From the NCBI RefSeq assembly GCF_042242105.1, contig NC_092027.1, positions 5,368,006 through 5,432,005 of the forward strand: DNA of 64,000 nt, in the 5' to 3' direction. The translations under genes and the position numbers were made by a program. This stretch comes from Pempheris klunzingeri (taxonomy: Eukaryota > Chordata > Actinopteri > Acropomatiformes > Pempheridae). Shown here one piece after another: positions 39,451-51,240 of the stretch (positions are counted from its first letter, which is position 1; every line of letters starts with the position of its first letter). Below the pieces are notes generated by a model. The model saw only the letters and a list, made by a program, of their open reading frames with translations, had not been told where the DNA came from and ran no database searches.

Positions 39451-40669
39451 TTTCCATCCTTAATATTTAGCTTGCTTCTCAGCTGAGGATATTTTTACAA
39501 ACATAACATGATAAAAAAAACGTTATCTAGTGTGAGTCTCTGTATTAAATGAGTAGTCAAGATGATGCTGGACATTAAAACTTAAACTTGAACTGAACAG
39601 CAGGTTCTAGTCTTGTGTTTTGATTGACTTCTGAAAACATCATTGAACTGCATCTTTGCTGAGAAGTAACCATGAAACTATATCCAGGCTCCTCCGTGAC
39701 TGCTTTTAACTCAAGTGACCTTCAACACTTTCTGCGGCTGAAACTGTGACAGCGTCAAACTAATTCAGGGAAGCTCTGAGGCTGGTGGCTAAATCAGAAG
39801 TCATTAAAAACCGTTCTAACTAATTACTGTAAAAATGTCTCATGTATCCACTTTCTGCACATGTGATGGAACAGAGGAAGGCTTTCTTTCTCCCTCTCCC
39901 TCTCTGGGTGGGCGTCTTGGTCTAGATCAACATTCCTGCCGGGGTTCAAGGATATCTCCCGTGTTTGTGTCCCACAGCTCTGTTGCATGGCAGCTATTGT
40001 TTCCCCTGCGCTCCGCCTCGACCTTCCAGCCGCAGGAACAAATCCAAGACTCTTCTGGACACGAGGGCACAAGCAGTGTGGCGAGCCCACTCTCTGCATT
40101 CCTGTGCCCTACCTCTGTCAGGCCCGTGGGCGCTGCCCTGAGGCGCGGCCCTGCAGGACAAACAGACGGAGCACTGTGTACGAGGCAGAGCGGACAAACA
40201 TGTCTCCCTCTGAGTCCATCCCCATTTTACTGCGTTTATACAGGAAACTGGGCAGCCATGTTGGCTCCATAGACTTAACGCTTTGGGCGCTCATGTTTAG
40301 ATGAACGTTTCACCCACTTTCATATTCAGGATTCCTCAGCGGACGAGTTCAAATAAAGGCCTTGAGTTTCTCCACTTTTACGAGGCATTACTTTTTTTCT
40401 GAATCACTGAGTCTAAGTTGTGCTGAATGTGTTGTATGTGAGCCACATGCAGTTTTCCAAAGGTATGTATCTATATCATAAGGACTCATAGTTGGTTAAT
40501 GTGGTGCTCTGCATATCTGTCTTAAAAGATTCACCAAATTAAAAATACATGAGCGATGTTATTGAAGATAAATCCTGTTATAGAAGGACACAGTTGTTTT
40601 CCAATAAAGTCAATTAAGTTAGCAATTCTGTAAAGCATGCCACATATGGGTGGATTCATAGATTTACTT

Positions 40670-41080
40670 ACATTTACTCTTAGTGTTAACGATACCTGTG
40701 ACCTAACGATAGCACTGGATAAAGTCACTGGATCACCAAAGTTATTACAGTTCATCCGGAGGAGACAGTGAATGTCTGTGCTGTATTTTATGACCATTAA
40801 TCCAAATGTTCCTTCTTATATTCCACTAACTAAATGGTGGCACTATAGAAAAATCCTGAGTTCACAAAATCAATAGGACTCATCATCTTAGAACCATGAA
40901 TTATCTGTTCAAAGTGTTGTGCCAGTACATTTCGAAGATGCTGAGATATTTCACTGGATAAGAGAAAACTTTGCAGGTGATCACCAAAGTCAGTAGGATT
41001 CATCCTCTGGGGACCATGGATGCCTGATCCAAATTTCATGGCAGTTCATTAATTAGTTGTTGAGATAATTCAGGCTGGAC
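40670..41080. repeat. Dispersed repeat (GGACCATGAATG type), copy 3, tandem units
   Basis: Carries at least three successive versions of the unit (GTTATTACAGTTCATCC, CAATAGGACTCATC, CAGTAGGATTCATCCTCTGG), so the array has expanded locally. Confidence 0.65.
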
Positions 41081-42939
41081 AAACAGGCCATGACTTATGT
41101 AAATGAGCGATATTAATGAAGATCATATGTTTAAAAGTCCGTTATATTCGGTGTCACACAGCTGTGTTGTGTTCCCTGAATAACACAAAGGATTGTGGAC
41201 AAAGTGGATGTGACATTATGATTTTTGGTCTCTTTTGTGCTATTAGAGACCTTTTTCCCCTGTGGTTCTCTCGTAATGTAACATAATGTAAAAACAGTCA
41301 GCTGAGACATAATGAAGAGTTGCAGCGACTAATAAGAAAACTGGAATTGATTTGAAGGAAGAAAATAAGTTCCTGATGTCTCCATCTCCACTGACTGTGT
41401 GCAGACATTAGCAGGAGCTGTGGGAACAAGAGAAACATCATTACAGGATTATCCCGTAATGATGCTTGACTGTGGAGATACTAATGTTGTTCACAGCCTG
41501 TTTGTGTCTGTGAGCATTCCCTGTTTTATTTTCTAACTTATTTCCAGGTTTGCTGCATGCTGGGCATCTGTGAGAGTCCATGAATAGAGAGCAGGTCAAA
41601 TAATATTCATTATGTGTCTCCGATCATACAGCTGTTCTCTGCATGCTCAGTGATGCTGCATCAGGGGAAACATGGACTCTGTCGGCCAGGAATCAAATCC
41701 AGCCAGAATCATCTGCTGCTCTCTCATCTTGTCTGCTTTGTTAGAGAGAAAAGCAGTGGAGCTGGGTTGGCTCACAGTCTTCTCATAACCTGTTTTATAT
41801 AGAAGACTGTGTTACATTGTGTTTAAATTAGTATTTTAGATTGTTATTTTAGTTCAATACTATACTTACTTAGTATAGTACTTATACTACTACTAATATA
41901 CATCTGACTGTGTTGCTGCCACTCTAATACAGTCAGAATTTAAATTATTTCAGCTTGTCAGATTTCAAAATGTCTCTTATTATTTGTGCTGCACCATAAA
42001 GTCACAGGATAACAAGATTTCAAAGCAAAAAAAGAAAAATTCTGAAAATCTGCAGCCGTCTTTCCACCTTTGAAACTTTTACAGAAGATCTCCTCTTTGT
42101 TTCATTTGTCATATTTCTCTTCTCTTTTCTTGAAATAAGAAAGCAGCTATAACAGAAAGGCATTTGTTCTAAAATATTAATATTCTGATGCTGCATGGGT
42201 GTTCTCTAACACAACTTACTCTGCAACAGATCCTGCTTTGTTCACCGGCTGTTGCAGCCACTGCTGGTGAAACAACACGTCCAGGACTCCTTGTGGTGCT
42301 GTAACGTGGTAGAGACACAAATGGAACCAGAAGTCACTCAGCCAAACATTCGAGTATATTTGAAATCTTGTTCTTGAGATTGCGAACAGTGGTTTTCAAA
42401 AAGTCCTCACTCAAGGTCTTCTTACTCACTTGTTCCGGCTCTATTAACCATCATCATCATCATCATCACACGAAGTTTGTTCAGAGCTGCAGACTTTCTG
42501 CACTTTCCGTTACTTTAGCTTTAAATGTTGAGCATGACAGTTCATTGTTTTGGTCTTTGAAGCAGCTCTCATTAGAATGGTTTTGGATTAGTACATTATG
42601 TTGGCTTTTAACGGACATTTTGACATCCCAGTAAAACACAAGCTTTGTGGGCTTTTTACAGTTTTTCATGTCCAAAATACAACTTTCAAACCACCATTGG
42701 TCATAACCTTGCAGTAACACTTGCAGCTCTGTGGATGACATTGGTTTTAATATGAAAACACAAAAAAGGAGAAATTCTGAACATGCAAAGTCACCGTGAG
42801 TCTATTCTGATACTGTGCAGACCGATTCTTGGCCCATAATCACAGGTTTTCACACAACAAGCTTTTCCTTTCTTCAGGGGTTCTCCGTATGCTAATCTGG
42901 GTGACTGTACATCCAATTTAAACACAATCCATTAAGAAA

Positions 42940-43406
42940 ATATACGAGGCAGACTCAACAATGGCCTCACAGTGCCGCGGGCCGCTTTGCATCAGGGTGT
43001 GAGTGCAGACTCAGAGATAACCCTTGTTGTCCCTGCGGCCCGGGGTGAAGCAGATGGGGAGAGGAACAATGGCCGTGTCCATGCGGAGGGCGGCAGTGAC
43101 TGACACAGCCACTGAAGCTCCAAAGAATGCCTGGAGACGAGCCAGAGCCATGGACCTCACTGCCACAGCCTGCCCCCCTCCACCCTCCACCCGCACCTCC
43201 ATCTGACCCTCCTCATGTCCCATGGTGCCCTGGGACCGGGGGGACGACACCTTCAAAGACGGCCCCTGCACGTCAGAGGAGCTGCAAACCATCGTGAGGG
43301 AGCAGCAGAGCGGGGCGTTGGCACTGTGGGCTGTGGACTGGCTTGAAAGAGGACTACTGAGTAGATAGACAGAGGTCAACCCCACCCAACCTCAGCGACA
43401 GCTAAA
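42940..43406 (+). promoter_or_regulatory. mbp proximal promoter / 5' UTR region (predicted)
   Basis: GC-rich sequence directly before the mbp ATG, between AT-rich flanks. It contains two ACAATGG motifs (42958-42964 and 43066-43072), which fit SOX-family binding sites, and a TTTGCAT octamer-like half site near 42985. SOX10 is an established activator of mbp in oligodendrocytes and Schwann cells, and in mammals the MBP promoter overlaps golli exon sequence. No clear TATA box or transcription start can be placed by eye. Confidence 0.45.
43021..43300 (+). pseudogene. Golli-MBP leader-like sequence, apparently decayed
   Basis: Just upstream of the mbp start, one frame reads AAVTDTATEAPKNAW and, about 110 bases on, DDTFKDGPCTSEELQTI. 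From memory of mammalian golli-MBP these match AVTDSKRTADPKNAW and DNTFKDRPSESDELQTI, in the same order and near the start of classic MBP. The frame is not open: TAA at 43018-43020, TGA at 43204-43206 between the two matches, and TAG at 43366-43368. Between the matches a different frame gives weaker resemblance (PHLHLTLL against PHLIRLF). No usable GT donor removes the TGA. The frame is also out of phase with the mbp ATG. A GTGAGG donor follows the QTI codon at 43294, so a short product starting at the ATG at 43222 and spliced to a later exon cannot be excluded. The likeliest reading is a broken golli exon kept in part because the DNA serves the mbp promoter. Confidence 0.55.
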
Positions 43407-46400
43407 ATGGCTACGGCGAGCACCTCAGGGCAGAGCACCTTCGGGCTCGGGAGGAAAAAGAAGAATCCTGGTCTCATGGATCAGATTAGCAAATTCTTTG
43501 GAGGAGATAAAAAGAAAAGGAGCAAGGTGAGCATCCATGCAGCTGCAATGAGAGGAATAGTTCAGGGTTTTTTACCTCTTAAAAGTTTAACTTAATGCTA
43601 TAAAATAATTTTCCTTATTGCACTAAAATACTCTGTAGTATGCTGTTCTGTAGCAGCAGTTCTAGTTTTAGTTAGTCTGGCTGAAAGCTCAGTTCTTCCA
43701 TAAAATCATCTGATTCATTGATAATAAGAATTATAATAAGGATTTTATTGCTCTCCCGTGAAAAGCATGTAACCATGTAATATCTGTTGAGATGTTTTTT
43801 TAAGATTATCCTCTAGGTTTGTAAAGGTTTTAGTAAAGGTGTCAGATGTAGGAGAATTTGTTTTCACAAATAAAAAAAAAAAACAAATTAATATTGCCAA
43901 ATTTGGAGATATTTGGTTCAACTTGTCTCCACAGCTTTGAGGAGAATTCAAAATTAAACTGAAGTAGAAACACACTCTTATTTACAGTAAAAAGATTAAG
44001 TCGGCACTTTTAAGGAGTGTGATGTTTTTAACAGCAGCTGTAAAAGGAGCACAGAGCTCTGACGGATTATTCCTCCTTCCTCACTCAGATGTGGATTTGC
44101 ATTTCTCGCATTTCACACCTGCTTTGTAATAGTGAGGCAAAGTTTCACCTGGACCACGCAATATTTTGTGAGATGCTACATAATTATAGTTCATTTTGCC
44201 AGCTGAGCCTTTCCTTTAGTCTCATCTTTCTCTGTCCAGAGTTTGATCTGAAAACAATTCCTTAAAATCGTGAAAACCGAATTATTTGGACTGTTGACTG
44301 GGACCAAAACGTTTAAGAGGTTGTTGACACTAGATACTTAATTAAAGAGGACGCGTAGTGATACAGATGTGATATTTGAACATATTGTATATGTTAACAG
44401 TTGCATTACTATAATATCACATTAGTTTTACCCTGATGTCTAAATTTTCTAAACTGCGGTTAGTCTTCAATCCAGATCAGATGAAGCTTTAACACTTAAT
44501 GTAAAGTAACAGTACATTGCGGTAGAGAAATAATGTGTGAGATGTTGGGAAGGAAGATGAAGTCTAAGCTGACTGCACAGTAGATGCACCACCAGCACGG
44601 AGATAGAAAAGCTCTGATCCATCACTGTGTGAAGGGAGGAGCCCTCAGCGCTCAGGTCAGAGCTGCTCTCATAGTACAGACCTCTTTCATCTGAAATCCA
44701 AGTCTGTTTTCTGAGTAGGTGCAACACAAAGACCTGACACTTTCTATATTCACACAGAAGAGTTTGCGCTCAGATCTTTTCTCTCATATGTTTCTGTCCT
44801 GGATTGAAAAGGCGCCAAAAGAAAACCACAAAGAACGTTTTCTATGCATTTCAAGGCACCTTTTCGGTTTATGTTACTGAAAAGACACTTTGATTAGAGT
44901 AAAGACACAAAAGTGCATTTTTTTGGGGGGGGGGTCAGATATGTGTTCTCCTGATTGTGGTTTTGTTAGCTGCACTTTCCATACATCCACGAAAGAAGAG
45001 AAAAACTCATGACTGACTGGTTTCACACCGGGTGACAGTGACGAATCTCTTAAATGTGGGCTCCTACTGTTTTGAACTACTCCGCCCGTCACTCGCTCGG
45101 TGTAAACCTTTCACACTGTGTGATTTTAGTATGTCATTTGCCTTTAATTTGCTGATTTCTCATCATAGAGCGTTGTTTTAGTGCTTTGTTGTCTACTTCA
45201 TTTGATTTCTCTATCACGCTGTGAGACTTGCCACCCACTTGAAACTATTCTAATTATTACATGAGGCGGTAAGGTGCAGCTGACACAAACTTTCAGGGGA
45301 AGAATTGATGTTTATTGAAGCTCAAGCCAAGCAATTCCATCAATAATGCACCAAATAGAAAGATTTTTAAGTACTGTTGAGTTAAGGTGCTAAAAGCGTC
45401 CTAAAACCTGGTGCCATTTGGTTTGGCTTTGATGTCACAGTAGCATTCCTCCATGTTGTGGTGCACCGTACCATGTGTACACACACAGTTACTTGACCCC
45501 TGCTGATCCTCACAGGGGTCGTTCCGAGGTCACCTGGCTGCCTCACCCCAGCAGTCCTCCGCTCGCCGCCGGACCAATGAAAATGCTGTGGTGCATTTCT
45601 TCAGGAGCATTGTGAGTTATTGGAGTCATTTTGAAAACACCATGTCATAGCTCATACACATGTTGCATAACACACCTTTAACCATGTGCATGGAGTCACT
45701 TTTTGTTGTGTCATGCTAACATCCTGAGTTTTATTCAAATGTAGTTTTCGGTTTTGATGTGCTACTCTGATTCTGACCATGAGCTGCACGAGTCAGAACA
45801 CAGAACCGGCTAATTTCCTCTAATTTATACTGTACGAGCGTTGAGCTGTAGCTGTTTTCTTTTGATTTGCTTTGGATCCGACTCTTGGCATCAACAGTGC
45901 GGCAGTGTTTCAAACACAGCATGCTAAACTGTTTTCTATTTTCTGACTGATTACAGAACAGCGTGACTCCTTTATTTACATAGAAAATGGAATTGGAGGA
46001 AGTTTCTCTCAGCAGCTAAATCATGTGTTTATTTCAAAGCAGAGTTTGTTGTTCTGTTTCTCTGCCCTGTGCAATCAGTCATTCTGTTCTTGTTGTTGTT
46101 GCTTGGTGTTCCTCAGGTTTCCTCTCCTCCTCCCAAATCCAGGGTGAGTCTCTCTCTCTCTCTTTTTTTTTTTTTTTTATCATTCCAGAGGTGTAGCTGC
46201 AGGGTGAAGATGAAGAGATGCACTGAGGATGATTTGAAATATCTATCTTTTAAACTTCCTTGTTTTTTACCAGCGTTTTTTAGCAGCTGCTTTTTATTTG
46301 ATTTCCACTTGGACACTTCAGGGTTAGATGTTTGTGGCACACTGTTATTATTCTAGCAGGTATTTCATTGTCATAAACTAAAGTATTGGTTAAATTGGAA

Positions 46401-49306
46401 TTATGAAAATTAGGAAGTTTCCAGGGATCTCCAAAGTGTTGAGGATTCATCCCGTGTGAGTGTAGCAACTTTAATGTTAATGGATGTGGTGATAGTTCAC
46501 TGGATAAAACACGTCACCCTGTTAGTGTCACTGAGATCACTGAAGCCAGAGGGCCTTATAATCCTCTGGGGACCATGAACGTTTTTTATCAAATCTCATT
46601 GCAATCCATCAAAAATGTGTTGAGATATTTAAAAAAAAGAAAATTACACTCATACTGGCTTAAAGTTGTAGAAGATTATATTTTAGAATAAAGGACAATT
46701 CCACAGTATCCAATGATTTTCTTTTTTAATATTTACTTATATATTTATATAATTTTTTTCTGATATTTGCATCGTCAAAAACTATTTGGATGGTTTTACC
46801 TTTTCGGTCAACCAAAAGGGGAAAGTGAAGAGGGAAAGTCATTCCTCTGCTTAATTTTAAGGGGTCACAAACCAAAATTGTTGGGAAGCATTGGTACATA
46901 GAGACAATAGGCTGGATGATGTACTTCCCCATATTGGTGATTGTGCACCAGTAGGAAATACCCACCTTTCTACTCTTATTTACCACCAAATCATCTTGAC
47001 ATCTGTTATCTTTTACCTGTTTACTACCTGATTCTCAGATGTGTTGAGGCGGCTGCAGATTTCACGTCACTCTCATCACGTCACTGTTTGTTTCTTTTTC
47101 ATGTCCAGTGGAGAGACATCTTGGGTCTGGTACGTCACACCGTCCCTTCCTCCTTGAATCAAACAAAAGCCCCACTGCTGAGTGCACCGCTCTGTGTCTG
47201 TGTGCGATGATCCTATTTCTGTCTGTGGAGGGCTCCTCCGCTTTGTCTGCAGCGCCCCTGTTACCTAACCTTCACGCTCGTTCTGTCTCTTCCTCTCTTT
47301 GTGCTTCACCGCTTTGCTCCTCGAAGAGAAATGTCTTTTACATCTCTGCATGTGGAATCAAGACACATTACATTCAAAAAGGAGAGCTGGTTCACCAGCA
47401 TTTCCAGACAGCGGCTGAAAGGCAAAAGTCACAGCAGCTCGCTCTTGACGGATGCCACAAAAAAATTCCTTTTTGACACTTACAAGTATTGTTTTATTGG
47501 TACACTTTGTTGCATTTCAATTCCCCCCACTTCTTTGCTTCAATCCAGAGCGACTCGCTGCTTCTGGATGACTTTGAAACTGCTCAGCTATTTATGAACC
47601 ACAACCGGTAAACATTTTCTCTTAGGACCTCTTGGCCTGCATCACCCTCCTCCTCTTCTTCCTCTCTTTCACACCTCTAGTTCTCTGTAACACCTCCATC
47701 TCCTCTGCACCAGATGACTCACCGATCCACCTTCTTCATGTCTGTCTGGCAACTGTGGACAACCGTATGTGTGTCATTTGATGCCACCCTTGTCCTCTGT
47801 GTCAGTCGCTTCACTGTGGAGCTCACCTTGTCGTCCATTTTCTTTCCCCTGAAGGTTGCTATAATCTGCATCTGGTCCCGTCACATTTTCATGTTTTCCT
47901 CCATGTCTCCGTCATGTTATTGTCTCACAAAAACTCTCTTCTGCATCTCACTGCTGCTGTTGCAGAGAAACACCCGAGCATGTTTATTGTTTTCCCCACA
48001 GTTGACATGCAGGAAAAATGAAATTAAGGTTATATTTCAAAATAATATGGCCTTGCGACCTTTATAGCTCGTGTAGAATCTAAGTTGTATCAACACAAAA
48101 ACCTCACATCAGTCCACCTTTATTGTCAACAAGGGAAATACAGCTTGTAGGAAAAAGCATTTAAAAAATCAGTGAAAACATAGATCCAAACAGCGAAAGG
48201 TCAATCCCAATGCAATTACAGAGGATGGATGGTAAACAAAGGGTCCAAAGTCCAAAAAGTCCAAAACTTTGGGCACTAAAGAGGAAGTATGTGTTCTCTT
48301 CTTCATTCTTTAAAAGACATATTATTTGTAGATATTATGATTGTGTTCTTTGTCCAACAACACCAACAATTGTGTCTTCTGTAACATTTTTAAGCAATCC
48401 TTTTAGATTTGGCATTTTGTAAAGTGGTGGGACATCCCTGGTAAAATGTGTCCCGTCTCATAAAGGGGGAAAAGGCCATCAATGTAAAATGGATTAAGCG
48501 CCTGGTTAAAGGTTACACAGTGACAAGGCAGCAAACGTGGTTTCAGGCCCTGGCTTCAGGTCTACATCTGTGCTTACAGAGCATCTTTTTCTAGGCCTCG
48601 TCGCCGCGTGCCGAGAGCACAAAGTCGCCGGTCAGAAGACGCAGAGAACAAAGCACACTGTCCAGACTCTTCAACCTGGTGAGCTTACCGCACGTTTGCC
48701 TCCTTGTTTTGGTCAGATTTTCTCCTTTCTAACTGGGCTTCATAAGCACTGTTTCCTGTCTGTGTTTGCCCAAATGCAACAGTGATGCTCTCGTCAGAGA
48801 TCAGTGAGTAATAAACAAACCAATACACTAAAATGATTCACCGTTTCAGTTGGGAAACTTTTCATTCATCGTCATCTTTCATCAGCACGCTTCCACAGCA
48901 GCCCGTCATCATAATAAACTAACCATCTTAAGAGCAACATTTTCATTTTTACACTGACATACATGTAAACCCATATAATAAATCTCTCATACACGTATTC
49001 ATTGATTATTTTTCTGTAAATGCCATCTACCTCGACTGTTTCCAGTGTTTACTTTCAGTGTGGATGATCTCCTTGAATCCTAACAAATGTGAAATGTTTG
49101 ACAATCAAATCTTTCCTGAACTTTCAGCACAGTTTAGACTGAACACTCCCATCGCCCCAGATTGCTCTCAGACGCCACCTCTGGGGATAGAAGCTAGATG
49201 TTTTTCTCAGCCACCCCATCATCCTCTTTTTTTCTTTCTCTCTCTCTCTCTCCAGGGAGAAACAAAGTCCCGCCCCCCCCCTAAACGCTGGAGCACCATC
49301 TTCTAA
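43407..49306 (+). CDS. mbp: Myelin basic protein, complete, six coding exons
   Basis: Basic, intrinsically disordered protein that binds the cytoplasmic faces of the myelin membrane and compacts it. Exons: 43407-43526 (40 aa), 45516-45611 (32), 46117-46143 (9, VSSPPPKSR), 47109-47129 (7, WRDILGL), 48595-48678 (28, ending STLSRLFNL) and 49256-49306 (16 aa plus stop, ending KRWSTIF). Every exon is a whole number of codons with GT..AG borders, so any internal exon can be skipped without a frameshift, as in mammalian MBP splicing. The total is 132 aa. Family matches: LMDQISKFFGGD (mammalian ILDSIGRFFGGD), ENAVVHFFRSIVSSPPPK (ENPVVHFFKNIVTPRTPPPS) and TLSRLFNL (TLSKIFKL). No counterpart of mammalian exon 2 was seen in intron 1 (43527-45515). 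The start is the ATG opening exon 1; no in-frame extension exists upstream. One dispersed repeat lies in intron 3. The a or b paralogue is not assigned. Confidence 0.95.
46370..46640. repeat. Dispersed repeat (GGACCATGAATG type), copy 4, in mbp intron 3
   Basis: Two diverged units, one with TAATCCTCTGGGGACCATGA and one with TTGAGGATTCATCC. It lies between mbp exons 3 and 4. Confidence 0.65.
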
Positions 49307-50520
49307 GCTCTCCGCCGAGGATCAAACCACAGATCCGACACAGATGGGACAAGACGAAGGTGGAGGAACAGATCTGCAAGCGGCGGACTCACAACCTCAA
49401 GAAGCGCTAACCCACTAACACAAGCCTCCTGTGTGTGGAGACAGTGACACCACATTGACACAGTATGAAATCCACTCTCCAGGGATGTAGGTGGTCACCG
49501 TGCCAGTTTTCCTTTTAATCCTACTTCTAAGCATCTTGTCTCAGTCATTATTTAGCTTTTTATAAGAGGTCTGGTCATGCTTTTAGTAAAAAATGTTACT
49601 GTAAAAATCACCCATGTGAGTATCTTGGTCTGATGGTGCTAGCGTCTGCTGTCTGCTGTCTGCTGTCTGAGGTCCGCTCGTGGCAGATGTTTGTTTTTCT
49701 CTTTGTCTCCTGTCATCTGCATTTTGTACATGAGTGACGCTTTTTACTGTATCTCGCTGCTTTCCAGACTCACACAGCAAACGCTGTTTCTGTTTCATAT
49801 GTAAAGTCTTGCCGGAGAGTGGTCCTATTTGTGGTTGTTGTGCTTGAGTGAACCGTACGTTGCAAAGAAATGCATTTGAAAATACAACTGGAAACCTACA
49901 GTATATGAGGAGTGTGGACTCTAACACTGTTTTGATGTAACAGCTTTGTTTCATTTTGCTTCAGTGTAATTAATAAACATGTACAGTATGATGTCATGTC
50001 AAAAGCATAAGATGCCCTTTTCAAATGCACTGTTACATACAACTAAATAACACAATTAAAAACCTATCCTATGTTCTGTTCTCATTTATATATAGTAGCT
50101 TTTGCATCTCATTTCTTATCTTTTCGCAAATTAAATTAAGTTTGAAGTTTTGATGTTGTTTTATTTAGAAGTTGACAAAGGTTTTATCTGATGGTCGGAC
50201 AGTAAGTCGTTCAAAGGTTTACGACAGAAGCACCAAGAAGGTATGAGGAGTTCAGCGCTGAAGGGCAGTATGTTAGATTTCAAATGTCAATTTCATTTTG
50301 TTCTTGTTACATTGCCATTCTCATTTGTACATGCTCTGTTCATACATTCACTTTAACAGAAAAGTCAAAATCACTGTAAAGGTTGCCGATATGTGGTGGT
50401 GCTACAGGAATAGAAACTGATACTTGTTTGTTTTGTGAGTGTTTTGTTTCCTCTTAATGTAAAATTATGTTTCTAATGTTCAGCCTAACTGGAAATAAAC
50501 ATATGTCTTCTCTCAGTTAT
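49307..50520 (+). other. mbp: mbp 3' untranslated region with two poly(A) signals
   Basis: Non-coding sequence after the mbp stop. AATAAA hexamers are at 49972-49977 and 50494-50499, allowing 3' UTRs of roughly 0.7 and 1.2 kb. Mammalian MBP also has a long 3' UTR that directs mRNA transport. I did not see a clear copy of the hnRNP A2 response element. Confidence 0.6.
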
Positions 50521-50627
50521 TAAATGACAGTCATGTTGTCTTTATTACATCTATGTTCTCGCGATTTAGAGATTTTTGTAGTCAAAACAGAATGATACAC
50601 ATTTATAAACCTGCATTTTCAATCAGC

Positions 50628-51240
50628 TTTAAAGAAATAGTTCAACATTTTGGGAAATTTGAGAGTTGAGGAGATAATACTACTCACACATCTGTATGGT
50701 AAATATGAAGCTGGAGCCAGAAGACAGCTAGCTTAGCTTAGCATAAAGGCAGGAAACAGGGAAACAGCTAGCTTGAAAAAAATAATAACCTAATCAACAC
50801 ACTGTATCTCATTTGTTTATCCTGTATGAAAACCAAAACGTAAAAACAACCATCCGCAGTTTTACAGACAGTTTATGTACCTAACTACAGCCAGGAGACT
50901 GATAGCTTAGCTTAGCTTAGCATAATGAGTGTAAACAGCAGTAAATAGTTAGCGTTGCTCTGTCCAAACATAAAAGACTCCACCTACCAGCACCTCTAAA
51001 GCTCCGTATTAAACATGTTACATCTCATTCAGAGTAAAAGACTTTTACAAGGGTGTTTATGCACTGAACTAAAGCCAGGCTAGCTTATTCCACCTGCCTC
51101 CAGTCTTTATGCTAAGCTAAGCTAACCATCTGTTCGCTTTAGCCACTTATCTACCACAATTGAGTTAAAACTTCTCATTGAACTCTAACTCAAGAAAACA
51201 CATTTAGCACATTTCTCAAAACTGCACACTATTCCTTTAA
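50628..51240. mobile_element. MITE with terminal inverted repeats
   Basis: The left end TTTAAAGAAATAGTTCAACA is matched by the inverted right end (AAAACTGCACACTATTCCTTTAA). The interior holds TAGCTTAGCTTAGCATA on one side and TATGCTAAGCTAAGCTAAC on the other, so the element can fold back. It has no ORF and is therefore non-autonomous. It lies just past the second mbp poly(A) signal. Confidence 0.75.

Larger units (their letters stand above)
31335..42939. other. Gene-free interval between galr1 and mbp
   Basis: No exon I can support on either strand. It holds three or four copies of a dispersed repeat (31.47-31.77, 39.16-39.45, 40.67-41.08 kb), one LINE-tail-like element (34.4 kb) and unique stretches. 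In mammals the upstream golli exons lie in this interval; I looked for the golli first exon (MGNHAGKRE-like) and did not find it. 37160-37430, 38020-38450 and 39830-40280 are more GC-balanced and could be regulatory. Confidence 0.5.

Noticed and set aside
39835-40304. Overlapping 145- and 105-codon ORFs
   Set aside because: Several overlapping frames are open on both strands with no domain; more likely a GC-balanced non-coding block.
43011-43385. 124-codon minus-strand ORF upstream of mbp
   Set aside because: It lies opposite the golli-like and promoter sequence in a GC-rich stretch; no known family.
47301-47597. 98-codon ORF in mbp intron 4, considered as an extra mbp exon
   Set aside because: Not MBP-like, and splicing at its candidate acceptor gives no phase-0 exon with a good donor. 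A nearby AGCGACTCGCTG segment after CCAG (47549) is 59 bases long to its GTAAAC donor and would break the frame.
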